A stretch of DNA of 64,000 bases, from contig NZ_LQNF01000016.1 of NCBI RefSeq assembly GCF_001618145.1, positions 1 through 64,000 on the forward strand. The letters run 5' to 3'. Under the pieces are notes generated by a model. The model did not search any database. It saw nothing but the letters and a program-made list of their open reading frames with translations, and was not told the origin of the DNA. Position 1 is the stretch's first letter. The number at the start of each line of letters is the position of its first letter. Positions 37,522 to 45,680 of the stretch are shown here, one piece after another. The DNA is from Oceanobacillus damuensis (GTDB taxonomy: Bacteria; Bacillota; Bacilli; Bacillales; Amphibacillaceae). The position numbers and the translations under genes are program-made.

Positions 37522-37815
37522 TTACCGGAAGAGACGCACCACTTGACACAAATAAACGAATGGAGCGAAAATCAGTGTTGATTTACAAGCCTTTTCTGCT
37601 GTCTGCAGCAAGTAGCTGAACATGGGGAGTTTTGCCGTAAAATCTGTAGCTTTCAATACAGCTAATTCTTTCTTCGCCAAATAAAACGATTCTCCCACGA
37701 TTTTATGTTCTGTCGGATTCTGCAGATATGCTTTTATATTCTTTCAGTGCTGTGGGATCATTAGCATGTGGATAGGCAATTTTTTATAATTTTTTACTCA
37801 GTCATTTCCCCTTTT
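37522..37815 (-). pseudogene. Decayed protein-coding remnant, family unknown
   Basis: On the minus strand, AAAAGGGGAA precedes ATGACTGAG, which hits a stop at once. Beyond it, one frame reads AYPHANDPTALKEY and a shifted frame continues NPTEHKIVGESFYLAKKE, then ATDFTAKLPMFSYLLQTAEK, to a stop at 37522. The two pieces join with a frameshift and read like a natural protein, so this looks like a short gene in decay. I do not recognise the family. The remaining parts of 37293-38013 (37417-37521 and 37816-37990) show no gene. Confidence 0.4.
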
Positions 37816-38013
37816 AATATTGTTATACTGCTATTCGAGGAAGTTAGCACTTTTCCCTTCTTTCTTAATGGATAAATGTGATTAAATTATCATTTTATGC
37901 TAGTCTATCAGTAGGGTTTTTCTGGAAAAACGTTTAAATAACTGTTGTTTAGGAAACTCTTAACTATTATTATTAATTTAATAGTCTAAACTTGGTAGCA
38001 GAAGGAGGAAAAA

Positions 38014-39144
38014 ATGAAGTACTTAAAAAATTTAATCGTTGGCATCAGCTTCCTGCTCTTATTAGCTTTTGCCGTTCCAGAATCAACACAAGCCAATGAT
38101 GGACAAGCCTATGAAGTGACAACAAACATTCTGAATGTGAGAAGCGAGCCAGCTTCTGACGCTGCAATCCTCGGCTATCTCAGTAAAGGTAATAAAGTGG
38201 TAGCTTTCCAGGAACAATATGGATGGGTGCAAACCTATTATGGCGGTAAAGAAGCATGGGTAGCGAAGCATTATCTTTGGCCAGCGAGTACTGGCAGCAA
38301 TACAAGTGAAAGTACCCAAACATCGGATTCAGGCAATTCAATTACCGTTACAGCAAGCAGTGTTAATGTCCGTTCAGGCCCGAGCACGGATCATTCAATT
38401 ATTGGTTCAACGCAATCAGGTGATACATACAACTTAGCGGAAACATCAGGTGACTGGCATAAGGTTAACTTAGCGAATGGATCTGTTGGCTGGATTGCTG
38501 CCTGGTTGACTGACTCTGCCGCCCCTAAGGTAGCCTCTGCATCTGTTGATGAAAGCAGCGAAGACAGCAGTGGAGGCAGTAGTGCTTCACAGCCGGCAGC
38601 AAATGGTTCCTTGGAAGGCTACACGATTGTTTTGGATCCCGGACATGGTGGGAAAGACCCGGGAGCAATCGCTCATGGAGGAGTTTATGAAAAAGATCTT
38701 GTTTCCTCCACAGCAACGAAAGCAGCAAAACACTTAGAGGACGCAGGAGCGAACGTTATCGTGACAAGAACAGGTGATCATTTTGTTTCACTCAATGATC
38801 GGATAGATATAAGCAATGCTTACAATACACACGCATTTATCAGTTTGCATTATGATTCTTTTCCAGTCTTATCCGTAAACGGGATAAGCACTTATTATGG
38901 AGACGGTTCCGATCGACAATTGGCGCAAAATATCCAATCCTCGCTGGCATCTTCCGTGAATCTGAATAACCGCGGTATTATGCAGGGGAACTTTCGGGTA
39001 CTGCGAAATACAACAGCTCCATCTGTGCTGATTGAGCTGGGATTCTTATCCAATCAAAATGATCTGGCTGTCATCCAAACAGAAGGCTACCAAAATCAAG
39101 TCGCAAACGCCATAACAAACGGTCTCATACACTATTTTGAATAA
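38014..39144 (+). CDS. Secreted N-acetylmuramoyl-L-alanine amidase with two SH3b domains
   Basis: The 376-residue exported wall hydrolase has a signal peptide at about residues 1-27. Two bacterial SH3 domains follow at about 31-90 and 108-168 (both with ILNVRSEP / VNVRSGPS starts), then a Ser/Gly linker and an Amidase_3 domain at about 205-375. Zinc ligands are H in DPGHGGKDPGA, E in VYEKDL and H in ISLHYDS, and the catalytic E is in LIELGFLSN. It cleaves the bond between MurNAc and L-alanine. GAAGGAGG is 5 bases before the ATG. The terminator is formed by a dispersed inverted repeat. Confidence 0.93.
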   Translation: MKYLKNLIVGISFLLLLAFAVPESTQANDGQAYEVTTNILNVRSEPASDAAILGYLSKGNKVVAFQEQYGWVQTYYGGKEAWVAKHYLWPASTGSNTSESTQTSDSGNSITVTASSVNVRSGPSTDHSIIGSTQSGDTYNLAETSGDWHKVNLANGSVGWIAAWLTDSAAPKVASASVDESSEDSSGGSSASQPAANGSLEGYTIVLDPGHGGKDPGAIAHGGVYEKDLVSSTATKAAKHLEDAGANVIVTRTGDHFVSLNDRIDISNAYNTHAFISLHYDSFPVLSVNGISTYYGDGSDRQLAQNIQSSLASSVNLNNRGIMQGNFRVLRNTTAPSVLIELGFLSNQNDLAVIQTEGYQNQVANAITNGLIHYFE

Positions 39145-39145
39145 T

Positions 39146-39207
39146 GGTGCCTGTCACTTCCCGAATTTTGTCGATTGTTGTCGAACTGGGGAGTGACAGG
39201 TATTTTT
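39146..39207. repeat. Family D inverted repeat, copy 1, acting as terminator
   Basis: CCTGTCACT (39150-39158) pairs with AGTGACAGG (39192-39200), followed by TATTTTT. Between the arms are the family words CCCGAATTTTGTCGA and TTGTCGAACTGGGG. It ends the amidase gene and lies at the tail of the minus-strand remnant. Confidence 0.7.
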
Positions 39208-39666
39208 CATTTCTTTGCATAAATCATGCTTAAGATATCAATAAATTGGTGTGTCTCCACCATATAATTTTTCTTGGTCAGCCAGTTGACCAACAAACCT
39301 CCGTCTGCATAATACTCATCCTCAATGGAGACTACCGCTTCCATATTCCCTTGATTGCGATAATTCTGTATTACCGAATTACGATGGTCCTCATCCGCAA
39401 ACATCAAATCCGCGAGGCAAATTTGCCCATTCAGCCTTTGAACACGATCCATTCCCTCCAAGGCTAGCAATTTTTCCTCACCTGGTAAATGATGCAATGC
39501 ATAGCTTGAAACGATTCCATCCACAGAGTTATCCATCAGAGGTAAAGCGAGAAAATGTCCTTTGCGGATTTCAATCTCGGGATGTTTTCTCTTGCAAGCA
39601 GCGAGCATCTTATCGGGTTGCCCTAGGTGTTGTATTCAATGTCTTTGCCGCTTCCTTAATATGCAT
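39207..39666 (-). pseudogene. Deletion remnant: MerR-type start joined to methyltransferase 3' half
   Basis: A good ribosome site (AGGAG) and ATG at 39666 open an 18-codon frame, MHIKEAAKTLNTTPRATR, typical of the first helix-turn-helix of MerR regulators; it stops at 39610. Right after it, in another frame, 39207-39608 encodes the C-terminal half of a class I SAM methyltransferase, with IEIRKGHFLALPLMDNSVDG (the post-motif I region) and SSYALHHLPGEEK. Motif I, which binds SAM, is absent. An internal deletion of one or two genes, or of a fused MerR-methyltransferase, explains this. Confidence 0.65.
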
Positions 39667-39740
39667 GTTATTTACTCCTCTTTCTTATACTATAAACGTT
39701 CACCTGGCGTTAAGGGAAAGAGGTAACATCCCAACAGCAT

Positions 39741-39811
39741 TCGACAAATTTCGGGCGGTGCCTGGCACTGTTCGGTTTTCGACAAAATTCGGGGAGTGCC
39801 AGGCACCTATG
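39741..39811. repeat. Family D inverted repeat, copy 2
   Basis: The perfect 13-bp stem GGTGCCTGGCACT (39757-39769) pairs with AGTGCCAGGCACC (39795-39807), flanked by TTCGACAAATTTCGGG and TTCGACAAAATTCGGGG. Relative to copy 1 both arms carry the matching change (CCTGTCACT to CCTGGCACT, AGTGACAGG to AGTGCCAGG). Confidence 0.65.
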
Positions 39812-39848
39812 TTATACTGTAGGCAATTATTTTAATAAGTGGGGTTGG

Positions 39849-41117
39849 ATGATGAAGGAAAAATTACAGGAAATTATTGATTTCACCGCTGAAAAATTTA
39901 AGCTGGAAAATTACTCTTTAAAAAGGCACCATATCTTCCGGGAAGAAACAGAGTTGCAAGAAGAATCATTTATTTTAAATATGGAGTGGATTCCTAACGA
40001 TGCGGACGAGACGGTTGAAGATTACAACCCATCCGGAACAGTGAGCATTGACGTTGATCTCGAAACGAAGCTGGTAAAAAGAATCATATTTGTTGACGGG
40101 GAAAATAATACAGATGCGGATTTCCCACCTGCAGCAAATACAGAGGCTGCCATTGAATGGATTGAAGCGGAAACAGGGTTGGAGTTTGGCAGACAATTCA
40201 AGCTGGTACATGAAGAAGAAAAAGAATTATACTTTCAGGCAGCTGTGGATAATGTTGCCGTATTTCCTTCCGGGTCGATCGACTTGGAACATAATGAAGA
40301 AGGAAAACTCTCGCTATTTTCAGTTGACGGGACTTTTCCAAACGAAAATCAGCTAAACTGGGAGCCATTTGCGCTAACAGCAGAGCAAATAGATCCAATT
40401 GCAAAATCACAGACAAAATTGCTGGAAATTCCACTTGAAGATAAAGAAAAATGGGAAGCCGTTTATGGTACTTCAACCGTATTTGTTACAAATGATGGGA
40501 AACGAACGATTTCATTCGAAGAGGTTGAAAGTCCAAAATCCTTTGTATCAAAGGACGTCCTCTTGGAATGGGATGAGCCAATTGAAGAAGGATTTTCCAA
40601 ACAGGAAATTGATCTTTCATTGGAAGTGACACCTGATGAAGCTTTTAAGCAGGAGAAATCCATAGATAAGGATGGATTAAGCACCGAGAAACAGCAAGCT
40701 GCTGTGAAAGCGTGCAGGGATTTTCTGCGAAGTGAATTCCCTGAAGACAGCGGTAAGTGGAAGCTGACAGGAATATGGCATGAAAGAGGATTTATCTTTG
40801 CTGAACTAAAACCATCTTCTCCAGATGCGCGTGTTATTGACAGAAAGATAAAACTCATTATTGACGATAAAAGTGATCGTGCTGTTAATTATGTGGATAA
40901 CCTTGTGATTGTAGATATGTTTGATCATTTCTCAAAGGCTGACAAACCGAAGATATCTGAAGAGGAAGCATTTGAAAAACTGCGTGAGCATATCGAAATC
41001 TCACCTGTTTATGTATTTGATAAAACGCAGAACAGTTATATCTTATGCGGTAAAATTGACTGCTCCCATGGAGTGGATGCTGTTACAGGTGAAATAGTAT
41101 TGCTTGATGAGATGTAA
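39849..41117 (+). CDS. YcdB/YcdC-repeat-like soluble protein (DUF4901-type)
   Basis: The acidic protein of about 421 residues has no signal peptide or membrane segment. It has an N-terminal helix-strand unit (LQEIIDFTAEKFKLENYSLKRHHIF) and repeated strand-rich blocks ending in phrases such as GTVSIDVDLETKLVKRI and GSIDLEHNEEGKLSLFSVDG. A second helical unit near residue 290 (KQQAAVKACRDFLRSEFPE) suggests a duplicated YcdB/YcdC-like domain. Function unknown. The start is one of two adjacent ATGs (39849 or 39852). A terminator follows. Confidence 0.6.
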   Translation: MMKEKLQEIIDFTAEKFKLENYSLKRHHIFREETELQEESFILNMEWIPNDADETVEDYNPSGTVSIDVDLETKLVKRIIFVDGENNTDADFPPAANTEAAIEWIEAETGLEFGRQFKLVHEEEKELYFQAAVDNVAVFPSGSIDLEHNEEGKLSLFSVDGTFPNENQLNWEPFALTAEQIDPIAKSQTKLLEIPLEDKEKWEAVYGTSTVFVTNDGKRTISFEEVESPKSFVSKDVLLEWDEPIEEGFSKQEIDLSLEVTPDEAFKQEKSIDKDGLSTEKQQAAVKACRDFLRSEFPEDSGKWKLTGIWHERGFIFAELKPSSPDARVIDRKIKLIIDDKSDRAVNYVDNLVIVDMFDHFSKADKPKISEEEAFEKLREHIEISPVYVFDKTQNSYILCGKIDCSHGVDAVTGEIVLLDEM

Positions 41118-41124
41118 CGTTGTA

Positions 41125-41175
41125 AACGGCATGATTTACCAGAGGTTCTGTCTCTACTAAATCATGCCGTTTTTG
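41125..41175 (+). terminator. Terminator of the YcdB-like gene
   Basis: AAACGGCATGATTTA (41125-41139) pairs perfectly with TAAATCATGCCGTTT (41159-41173), followed by more T. Confidence 0.9.
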
Positions 41176-41202
41176 TTAATCTTCTGTTCCACATTGCAAA
41201 AT

Positions 41203-41231
41203 TCGACAAATTTCGGGGAGTGACAGGCACT
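41203..41231. repeat. Family D half element, copy 3
   Basis: TTCGACAAATTTCGGGGAG then TGACAGGCAC matches one arm and flank of copies 1 and 2. The other arm is missing. Confidence 0.6.
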
Positions 41232-41247
41232 GGTGAGTTTTCAGATG

Positions 41248-41346
41248 TGAACTATGGTATCTTGTGTGTGAACTTTGGGTCCTTTTGGTCGATCTATGGC
41301 ATCTTTTCTGTGAACTATGGCATTTTCACTGTGAACTATGGCATTT
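41248..41346. repeat. Five-unit 21-bp tandem array
   Basis: GTGAACTATGGTATC-like words start at 41248, 41269, 41290, 41311 and 41332, exactly 21 bases apart. The last two units (GTGAACTATGGCATT) are identical over 15 bases; the third begins TCGATC instead. The array sits between two convergent genes, directly after a family D half element. One frame reads a VNYGI-type heptad with no start or ribosome site. Confidence 0.7.
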
Positions 41347-41369
41347 CACCACATTTAACCCAAAATAAG

Positions 41370-41400
41370 GCCCACTCCCTATATTAACTAAGGAGTGGGC
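41370..41400 (-). terminator. Terminator of the ribonucleotide reductase operon
   Basis: GCCCACTCC (41370-41378) pairs with GGAGTGGGC (41392-41400), 12 bases after the nrdF stop on the minus strand. The T-run is short. Confidence 0.65.
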
Positions 41401-41411
41401 TCACCATCTGC

Positions 41412-42455
41412 TTACAAATCGTCAAATCCATTCAAATCGCTTGTCTTTGTATACTGCCTCGATTTTTGTTCAAAGAAATCTGTCTTTGTACCGTCAAAAT
41501 TATCCACATAGGCGCGGATCCATTTCATTGGGTTATCCACATCTTGTGGGTAAATTTCACTCAATCCAAGCATTCTCAGCATTTTATTGGCGCGAAATTT
41601 TATATATCCTGCCATTTCATCAAGATCAATACCTTCTACTTCTGCTAATACATAGTTGGACCATTCGATTTCCAAATCAACGGACTCCCTAAAATGGGTA
41701 TAAATCCAGTCTGTTAATTCCGCCGTATTATATTCCGGATTCTCGGCAAGCGTTGCACGAAACAGTTCCGCTATAAAGCGTCCATGCTCCAGCTCATCCC
41801 GATTAATATAGCTGATCATCGTTGAGGTGCCGACCATTTTATTTTGCCGGGCCAAATTATAGAAAAAGGCAAATCCGGAATAGAAAAACATTCCTTCCAG
41901 CAATGAAGTATAAATGAGTGTCTTTAAAATGTTTTCCATCGTTGGGTTATCCACAAAATTATTATATTGCTCAATAAGATTCGCATTGCGCTTTAGCAAA
42001 ATCGCATCCGTTCTGCCAAGCTGAAATGCCTCATTCTGTTCATCGAGTGCAACTACCGATGACAGCACGTAGGAATAGCTTTCATTATGAACAGCCTCCT
42101 GCTGGGCGATTACCGCCATAATGGACTGAACAGAAGGATCTGTCGCATACAACGATATCAAAAGTGCTGTTCTGGTTTGTGGTGCATCCAATGTCGACAA
42201 CAGCCCTATTATTTTAAGATATGCATCTTGCTCTTCTTCAGTAAGGCTGGAAAACTGCTTGACATCACTGGACATATTCACTTCATCCGCCTGCCAGTAA
42301 TTACCTACCAGCCGCTTATATATTTTATGCCAATGTGGATAAGCAATATCATTCCAGTTTAAAATTCCACTTGATTTTCCTCCAAATAGCGCAGTTGATT
42401 TATTTGGATATAATGGTTCCAATGTTTTAGCCTTTTCAAGCAAAGCTCTTGGCAT
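41412..42455 (-). CDS. nrdF: Ribonucleoside-diphosphate reductase beta subunit
   Basis: The 346-residue diiron/dimanganese protein generates the radical used by the alpha subunit to make deoxynucleotides. Metal ligands are visible in LLSTLDAPQTR, EAVHNESY, LLEGMFFYSGF and DELEHGRF. The tyrosine three positions after the ESYSY start lies at the distance from EAVH expected for the radical tyrosine. I start at ATG 42455 (AAGGAGTG upstream); it overlaps the flavodoxin gene by 20 bp. It is last in the nrdE-flavodoxin-nrdF operon under the cobalamin riboswitch. Confidence 0.9.
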   Translation of the reverse strand: MPRALLEKAKTLEPLYPNKSTALFGGKSSGILNWNDIAYPHWHKIYKRLVGNYWQADEVNMSSDVKQFSSLTEEEQDAYLKIIGLLSTLDAPQTRTALLISLYATDPSVQSIMAVIAQQEAVHNESYSYVLSSVVALDEQNEAFQLGRTDAILLKRNANLIEQYNNFVDNPTMENILKTLIYTSLLEGMFFYSGFAFFYNLARQNKMVGTSTMISYINRDELEHGRFIAELFRATLAENPEYNTAELTDWIYTHFRESVDLEIEWSNYVLAEVEGIDLDEMAGYIKFRANKMLRMLGLSEIYPQDVDNPMKWIRAYVDNFDGTKTDFFEQKSRQYTKTSDLNGFDDL

Positions 42456-42882
42456 GCTGCAGCACTCCTTCCACCCATGACTCAACTTTTCTTTCCTGAC
42501 TTCCCCTTGGTGACTGTTCGATCTTCAAGCCGTTCCATCTACTTCGATAAAACTTCCCAAGCTTATCCACAGCTTTACAATACAGGTCATCTCCACCGAA
42601 TTGGGTGTCCCCTGTTCCAAACACTGCAATATTGTCCGGTTTATAGCCTATCTCGAGCACGAAATCTTTTACCTCATCTGGGGTAGCGCCCAATTCCCAT
42701 GTAAACGTCCCGATAAAAATAATATCATAGTACTCAGGATCTATCGGTGGATCGATTCCGATTCGATGGTTATCCACAAGAACATTTTCTTCCTTCAGTT
42801 TACTCTCAACAATTTCAGCGACCTCTTTCGTGTTTCCACTATAGGATAAATATGCCACGAGAGCCCTCAACTTTGACACCAC
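42436..42882 (-). CDS. Flavodoxin encoded inside the ribonucleotide reductase operon
   Basis: The protein of about 145 residues has the flavodoxin fold: FMN phosphate loop SYSGNTKEV, first aromatic loop GTFTWELGATPDEV and second loop FGTGDTQFGGDDLYC. It probably delivers electrons for cofactor assembly or radical maintenance in NrdF, the job done by NrdI in class Ib systems. The loops look more like a standard short flavodoxin than NrdI. The start is uncertain: GTG 42882 overlaps nrdE, while TTG 42870 or GTG 42858 (after GAGGG) are alternatives. It is coupled to nrdF by overlap. Confidence 0.82.
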   Translation of the reverse strand: MVSKLRALVAYLSYSGNTKEVAEIVESKLKEENVLVDNHRIGIDPPIDPEYYDIIFIGTFTWELGATPDEVKDFVLEIGYKPDNIAVFGTGDTQFGGDDLYCKAVDKLGKFYRSRWNGLKIEQSPRGSQERKVESWVEGVLQHAKSFA

Positions 42883-45101
42883 TCACATTCTTCGACATCA
42901 TTCGACGTTGAACGTACATAATATGTTGTCTTTAGTCCTTCGCGCCATGCCTGAAGATGAAGATCGAGCAAAACAGATGCCCGGATTGTATTTGGCACGT
43001 AGAAGTTAAAGGATATGCTTTGATCAATATGCTTCTGTCTAACGGCATTTTGTCTGACGGACCAACGTTGGTCGACAATATAGGCAGAACGGCGATAAAT
43101 ATCATATGTGCGATGATTAAGCTCAGGTGCCGTTATCGGAATTTTAAAATCCTTTTTCTCTTCATTGTAAAAGACATTAAATATTGGATCGATGCTGGCA
43201 GTTGAACCTGCAATCATGGCAGTTGTGGAATTTGGAGCCACTGCCATCAGATAGCCATTCCGCATACCGTGTTTTACAACTTTTGCCCATAGCTCAACCC
43301 ACGAGTCACTTTGATAACCCTTTTCTTCAAAATAGGCACCAGTGCTCCATTTACTGCCTTCAAATGCTGGATAGCTGCCTTTTTCCCTGCTCAGCTCCAT
43401 ACTGTTTTTAATGGTAAGATAAGCAATTTTTTCATATAGTTTATCCGCATAGTCGACAGCTTCCTCTGATTCCCATTTAATGTTTTCCAGTGCAAGCAGA
43501 TGGTGCCAGCCAAATGTTCCAAGGCCAATTGCACGATATTTTTTATTCGTAAGTTCCGCTTGTTTAATTGGCAGTGTATTAATATCTATCACGTTATCAA
43601 GCATCCGCACCTGAATTCGTATCAGGCGTTCCAAAACATCATCCGGTACTGCTTTCCCTAAGTTAATGGAACTTAAATTACAGACGACATAATCTCCGGA
43701 CTGATACTTTTTGACAATGGTATTCTCATTCTCAATAAATTCCTCGATAAACTGTGTCGGTGACTGGTTTTGCGTAATCTCGGTACACAGATTGGAACAA
43801 TAGATCATTCCATTATGCGGATTCGCATTTTGTCTGTTGACTTCATCCCGGTAAAACATAAATGGGGTTCCCGACTCAAGCTGGGACTTCATGATTCTTT
43901 TCATAATATCAATGGCAGCTATCTTCTTTTTGTTGAGCTTATCCGATTGCACACACGCTTCATATTTCCGACGCCACTCACCATTACCTTTTTCTTCATC
44001 ATAAAAATCTTCAAGAGAAAATCCCATCACCTGACGTACTTCATGTGGATCAAATAAATACCAATCCCCGCGCCTGTCCACCTGCTCCATGAACAAGTCA
44101 GGCAAGCATACTCCAGTAAATATATCATGGGCCCGCATACGATCGTCCCCGTTATTCAGCTTCAGATCAAGGAAGGATTCAATGTCCTGATGCCACACAT
44201 CAAGATAAATGGCGATTGCCCCTTTTCTTGTTCCGAGCTGATCCACACTGACAGCTGTGTTATTCAACTGCTTGATCCAAGGTACAACCCCGCTGGACAT
44301 CCCTTTAAATCCTTTAATTGAACTTCCTCGGGCACGGATTTTGCCCATGTAGACACCAATTCCTCCACCGTTCTTTGAAAGCTTTGCGATATCGGTGTTA
44401 CTGTCATAGATTGATTGCAGGCTGTCATCCACTGTATCTATGAAGCAGCTTGATAACTGTCCATGTGTTTTTCCCGCATTTGTCAGTGTTGGAGTGGCGA
44501 CTGTCATATATAGATTACTCAAGGCCCAATAAGCATCTTCCACAAGCTGTGTTCGAATGGCTCGATCTTCATCCTGCATTAAATACATGGCAATAATCAT
44601 CCAGCGTTCCTGTGGAAGTTCATAGATGCCTTTATTGTGATCTGTTGCCAAATAACGTGTAGCGATTGTATAGATACCCAGATAGTTAAATAGAAAATCC
44701 CTGTCTGGCTGAATCATCCCTTCAAAGTGTTCCATTTCTTTTTTCGTATATTTGGAAATGATATTAGACGCGTAAATACCTTGATCTGTCAGTGTTTGAA
44801 CGAGCTCATACAATGATCCGTAACGTTCATCCTCACTATATTTCCGATTGGCCGCAGCCTGGCGATACAATTCCCGCAAATAGATTCTCGCTGCTGCAAA
44901 TGTCCATTCGGGATTAGCCTCGTCGATATTTTCCAGCGCAATTTTAATAAGGATGTCTGCTGCTTTTTCAGGTGAAGTCTCCGGTTTGATCGTTTTAATA
45001 GCTTTCTGTGCAAATTGTTGTGTATCAAGGGACAAACCTTCCGAAGCCTCGTTTATAATCTCTCTGATCATGTCCTCGTTTGTTTTTGATTCTATTATCA
45101 T
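42867..45101 (-). CDS. nrdE: Ribonucleoside-diphosphate reductase alpha subunit
   Basis: The 744-residue catalytic subunit reduces ribonucleoside diphosphates. Active-site residues are in QLSSCFIDT (first redox cysteine) and YCSNLCTEI (N, C and E of the radical site). The C-terminal ECEWCQS supplies the cysteine pair recharged by thioredoxin or glutaredoxin. Allosteric-region marks include SKNGGGIGVYMGKIRARGS. The N-terminal about 75 residues look like a shortened ATP-cone (...ITS-like PETSPEKAADIL, PEWTFAAARIYL), so overall activity control may differ from full-cone enzymes. GGGAGG precedes the ATG. It is the first gene of the riboswitch-controlled operon. Confidence 0.93.
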   Translation of the reverse strand: MIIESKTNEDMIREIINEASEGLSLDTQQFAQKAIKTIKPETSPEKAADILIKIALENIDEANPEWTFAAARIYLRELYRQAAANRKYSEDERYGSLYELVQTLTDQGIYASNIISKYTKKEMEHFEGMIQPDRDFLFNYLGIYTIATRYLATDHNKGIYELPQERWMIIAMYLMQDEDRAIRTQLVEDAYWALSNLYMTVATPTLTNAGKTHGQLSSCFIDTVDDSLQSIYDSNTDIAKLSKNGGGIGVYMGKIRARGSSIKGFKGMSSGVVPWIKQLNNTAVSVDQLGTRKGAIAIYLDVWHQDIESFLDLKLNNGDDRMRAHDIFTGVCLPDLFMEQVDRRGDWYLFDPHEVRQVMGFSLEDFYDEEKGNGEWRRKYEACVQSDKLNKKKIAAIDIMKRIMKSQLESGTPFMFYRDEVNRQNANPHNGMIYCSNLCTEITQNQSPTQFIEEFIENENTIVKKYQSGDYVVCNLSSINLGKAVPDDVLERLIRIQVRMLDNVIDINTLPIKQAELTNKKYRAIGLGTFGWHHLLALENIKWESEEAVDYADKLYEKIAYLTIKNSMELSREKGSYPAFEGSKWSTGAYFEEKGYQSDSWVELWAKVVKHGMRNGYLMAVAPNSTTAMIAGSTASIDPIFNVFYNEEKKDFKIPITAPELNHRTYDIYRRSAYIVDQRWSVRQNAVRQKHIDQSISFNFYVPNTIRASVLLDLHLQAWREGLKTTYYVRSTSNDVEECEWCQS

Positions 45102-45132
45102 GATATCTGCCTCCCATTTTATATGTACGACG

Positions 45133-45164
45133 AAAAAGCCATCCCTCCAAATGGATGAATGGCT
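45133..45164 (-). terminator. Riboswitch expression-platform terminator before nrdE
   Basis: On the minus strand AGCCATTCATCC (45164-45153) pairs with GGATGGCT (45144-45137, with the intervening AGG), followed by TTTTTCG. It lies between the cobalamin aptamer and the nrdE start. Confidence 0.75.
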
Positions 45165-45235
45165 ATAAAACGACAGAAAAAGAAATTTATCCCCATCGTT
45201 TCATCATCTCTCATCCCGGAGGTATGAAACTTCAA

Positions 45236-45410
45236 GCTAAGGCAGGTCTCCTGACTTGTGTTTCGTTTTACTAGAGTCCTTCCCATATTGCCTATTCAAT
45301 GCGGTAATACAGTGGTTATTCTCGTTCATCCACACTTACAGTTGCGGGGACAGTCCCGGATTTACACCGGGTTCCCTTTTAAGACATATGCTAGTATGTC
45401 ACCTTTTCTC
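45236..45410 (-). promoter_or_regulatory. Cobalamin (B12) riboswitch controlling nrdE
   Basis: Read on the minus strand, the leader contains the AdoCbl aptamer landmarks in the right order: AAAAGGGAACCCGGTG, AATCCGGGACTGTCCCCGCA, ACTGTAAGTG, a variable arm, and AGTCAGGAGACCTGCC (the B12-box type end near 45260-45242). The terminator at 45133-45164 follows. High cobalamin is expected to end transcription before nrdE. This makes sense if the cell also has a B12-dependent class II reductase elsewhere. Confidence 0.92.
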
Positions 45411-45620
45411 ATAATACAATATGTTGTGTTTTGATTATAATATAATATCAATATCTTGTATAAACAGTATCATATAAAAATAAGTAAAGCAAATATTTTC
45501 TTTGTGCTTATTCATAGAAAGCAATTTTAGTAGAATGATATTGGCAAATTGGTCTTATAGAATAAGGAATGCTGTAGATACACTGCTTTAGTATAAATTG
45601 GGATTGCCTATTAAAATCTT

Positions 45621-45646
45621 AGGAGTCTGGATACATCCAGACTCCT
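45621..45646. repeat. Orphan perfect hairpin
   Basis: AGGAGTCTGGAT (45621-45632) pairs with ATCCAGACTCCT (45635-45646) across a 2-base loop. It has no adjacent gene end and no good T-run. It lies between the riboswitch promoter region and element R6. Confidence 0.5.
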
Positions 45647-45680
45647 AGACTCTTAACATATTTATCGTTTTTATTTCGCA

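Noticed and set aside
41248-41346. Possible CRISPR array
   Set aside because: The unit is only 21 bases with no unique spacers and no cas genes nearby. It is a plain tandem repeat.
42436-42882. Calling the reductase operon flavodoxin nrdI outright
   Set aside because: Its FMN loops resemble standard flavodoxins more than NrdI, so only a functional analogy is claimed.
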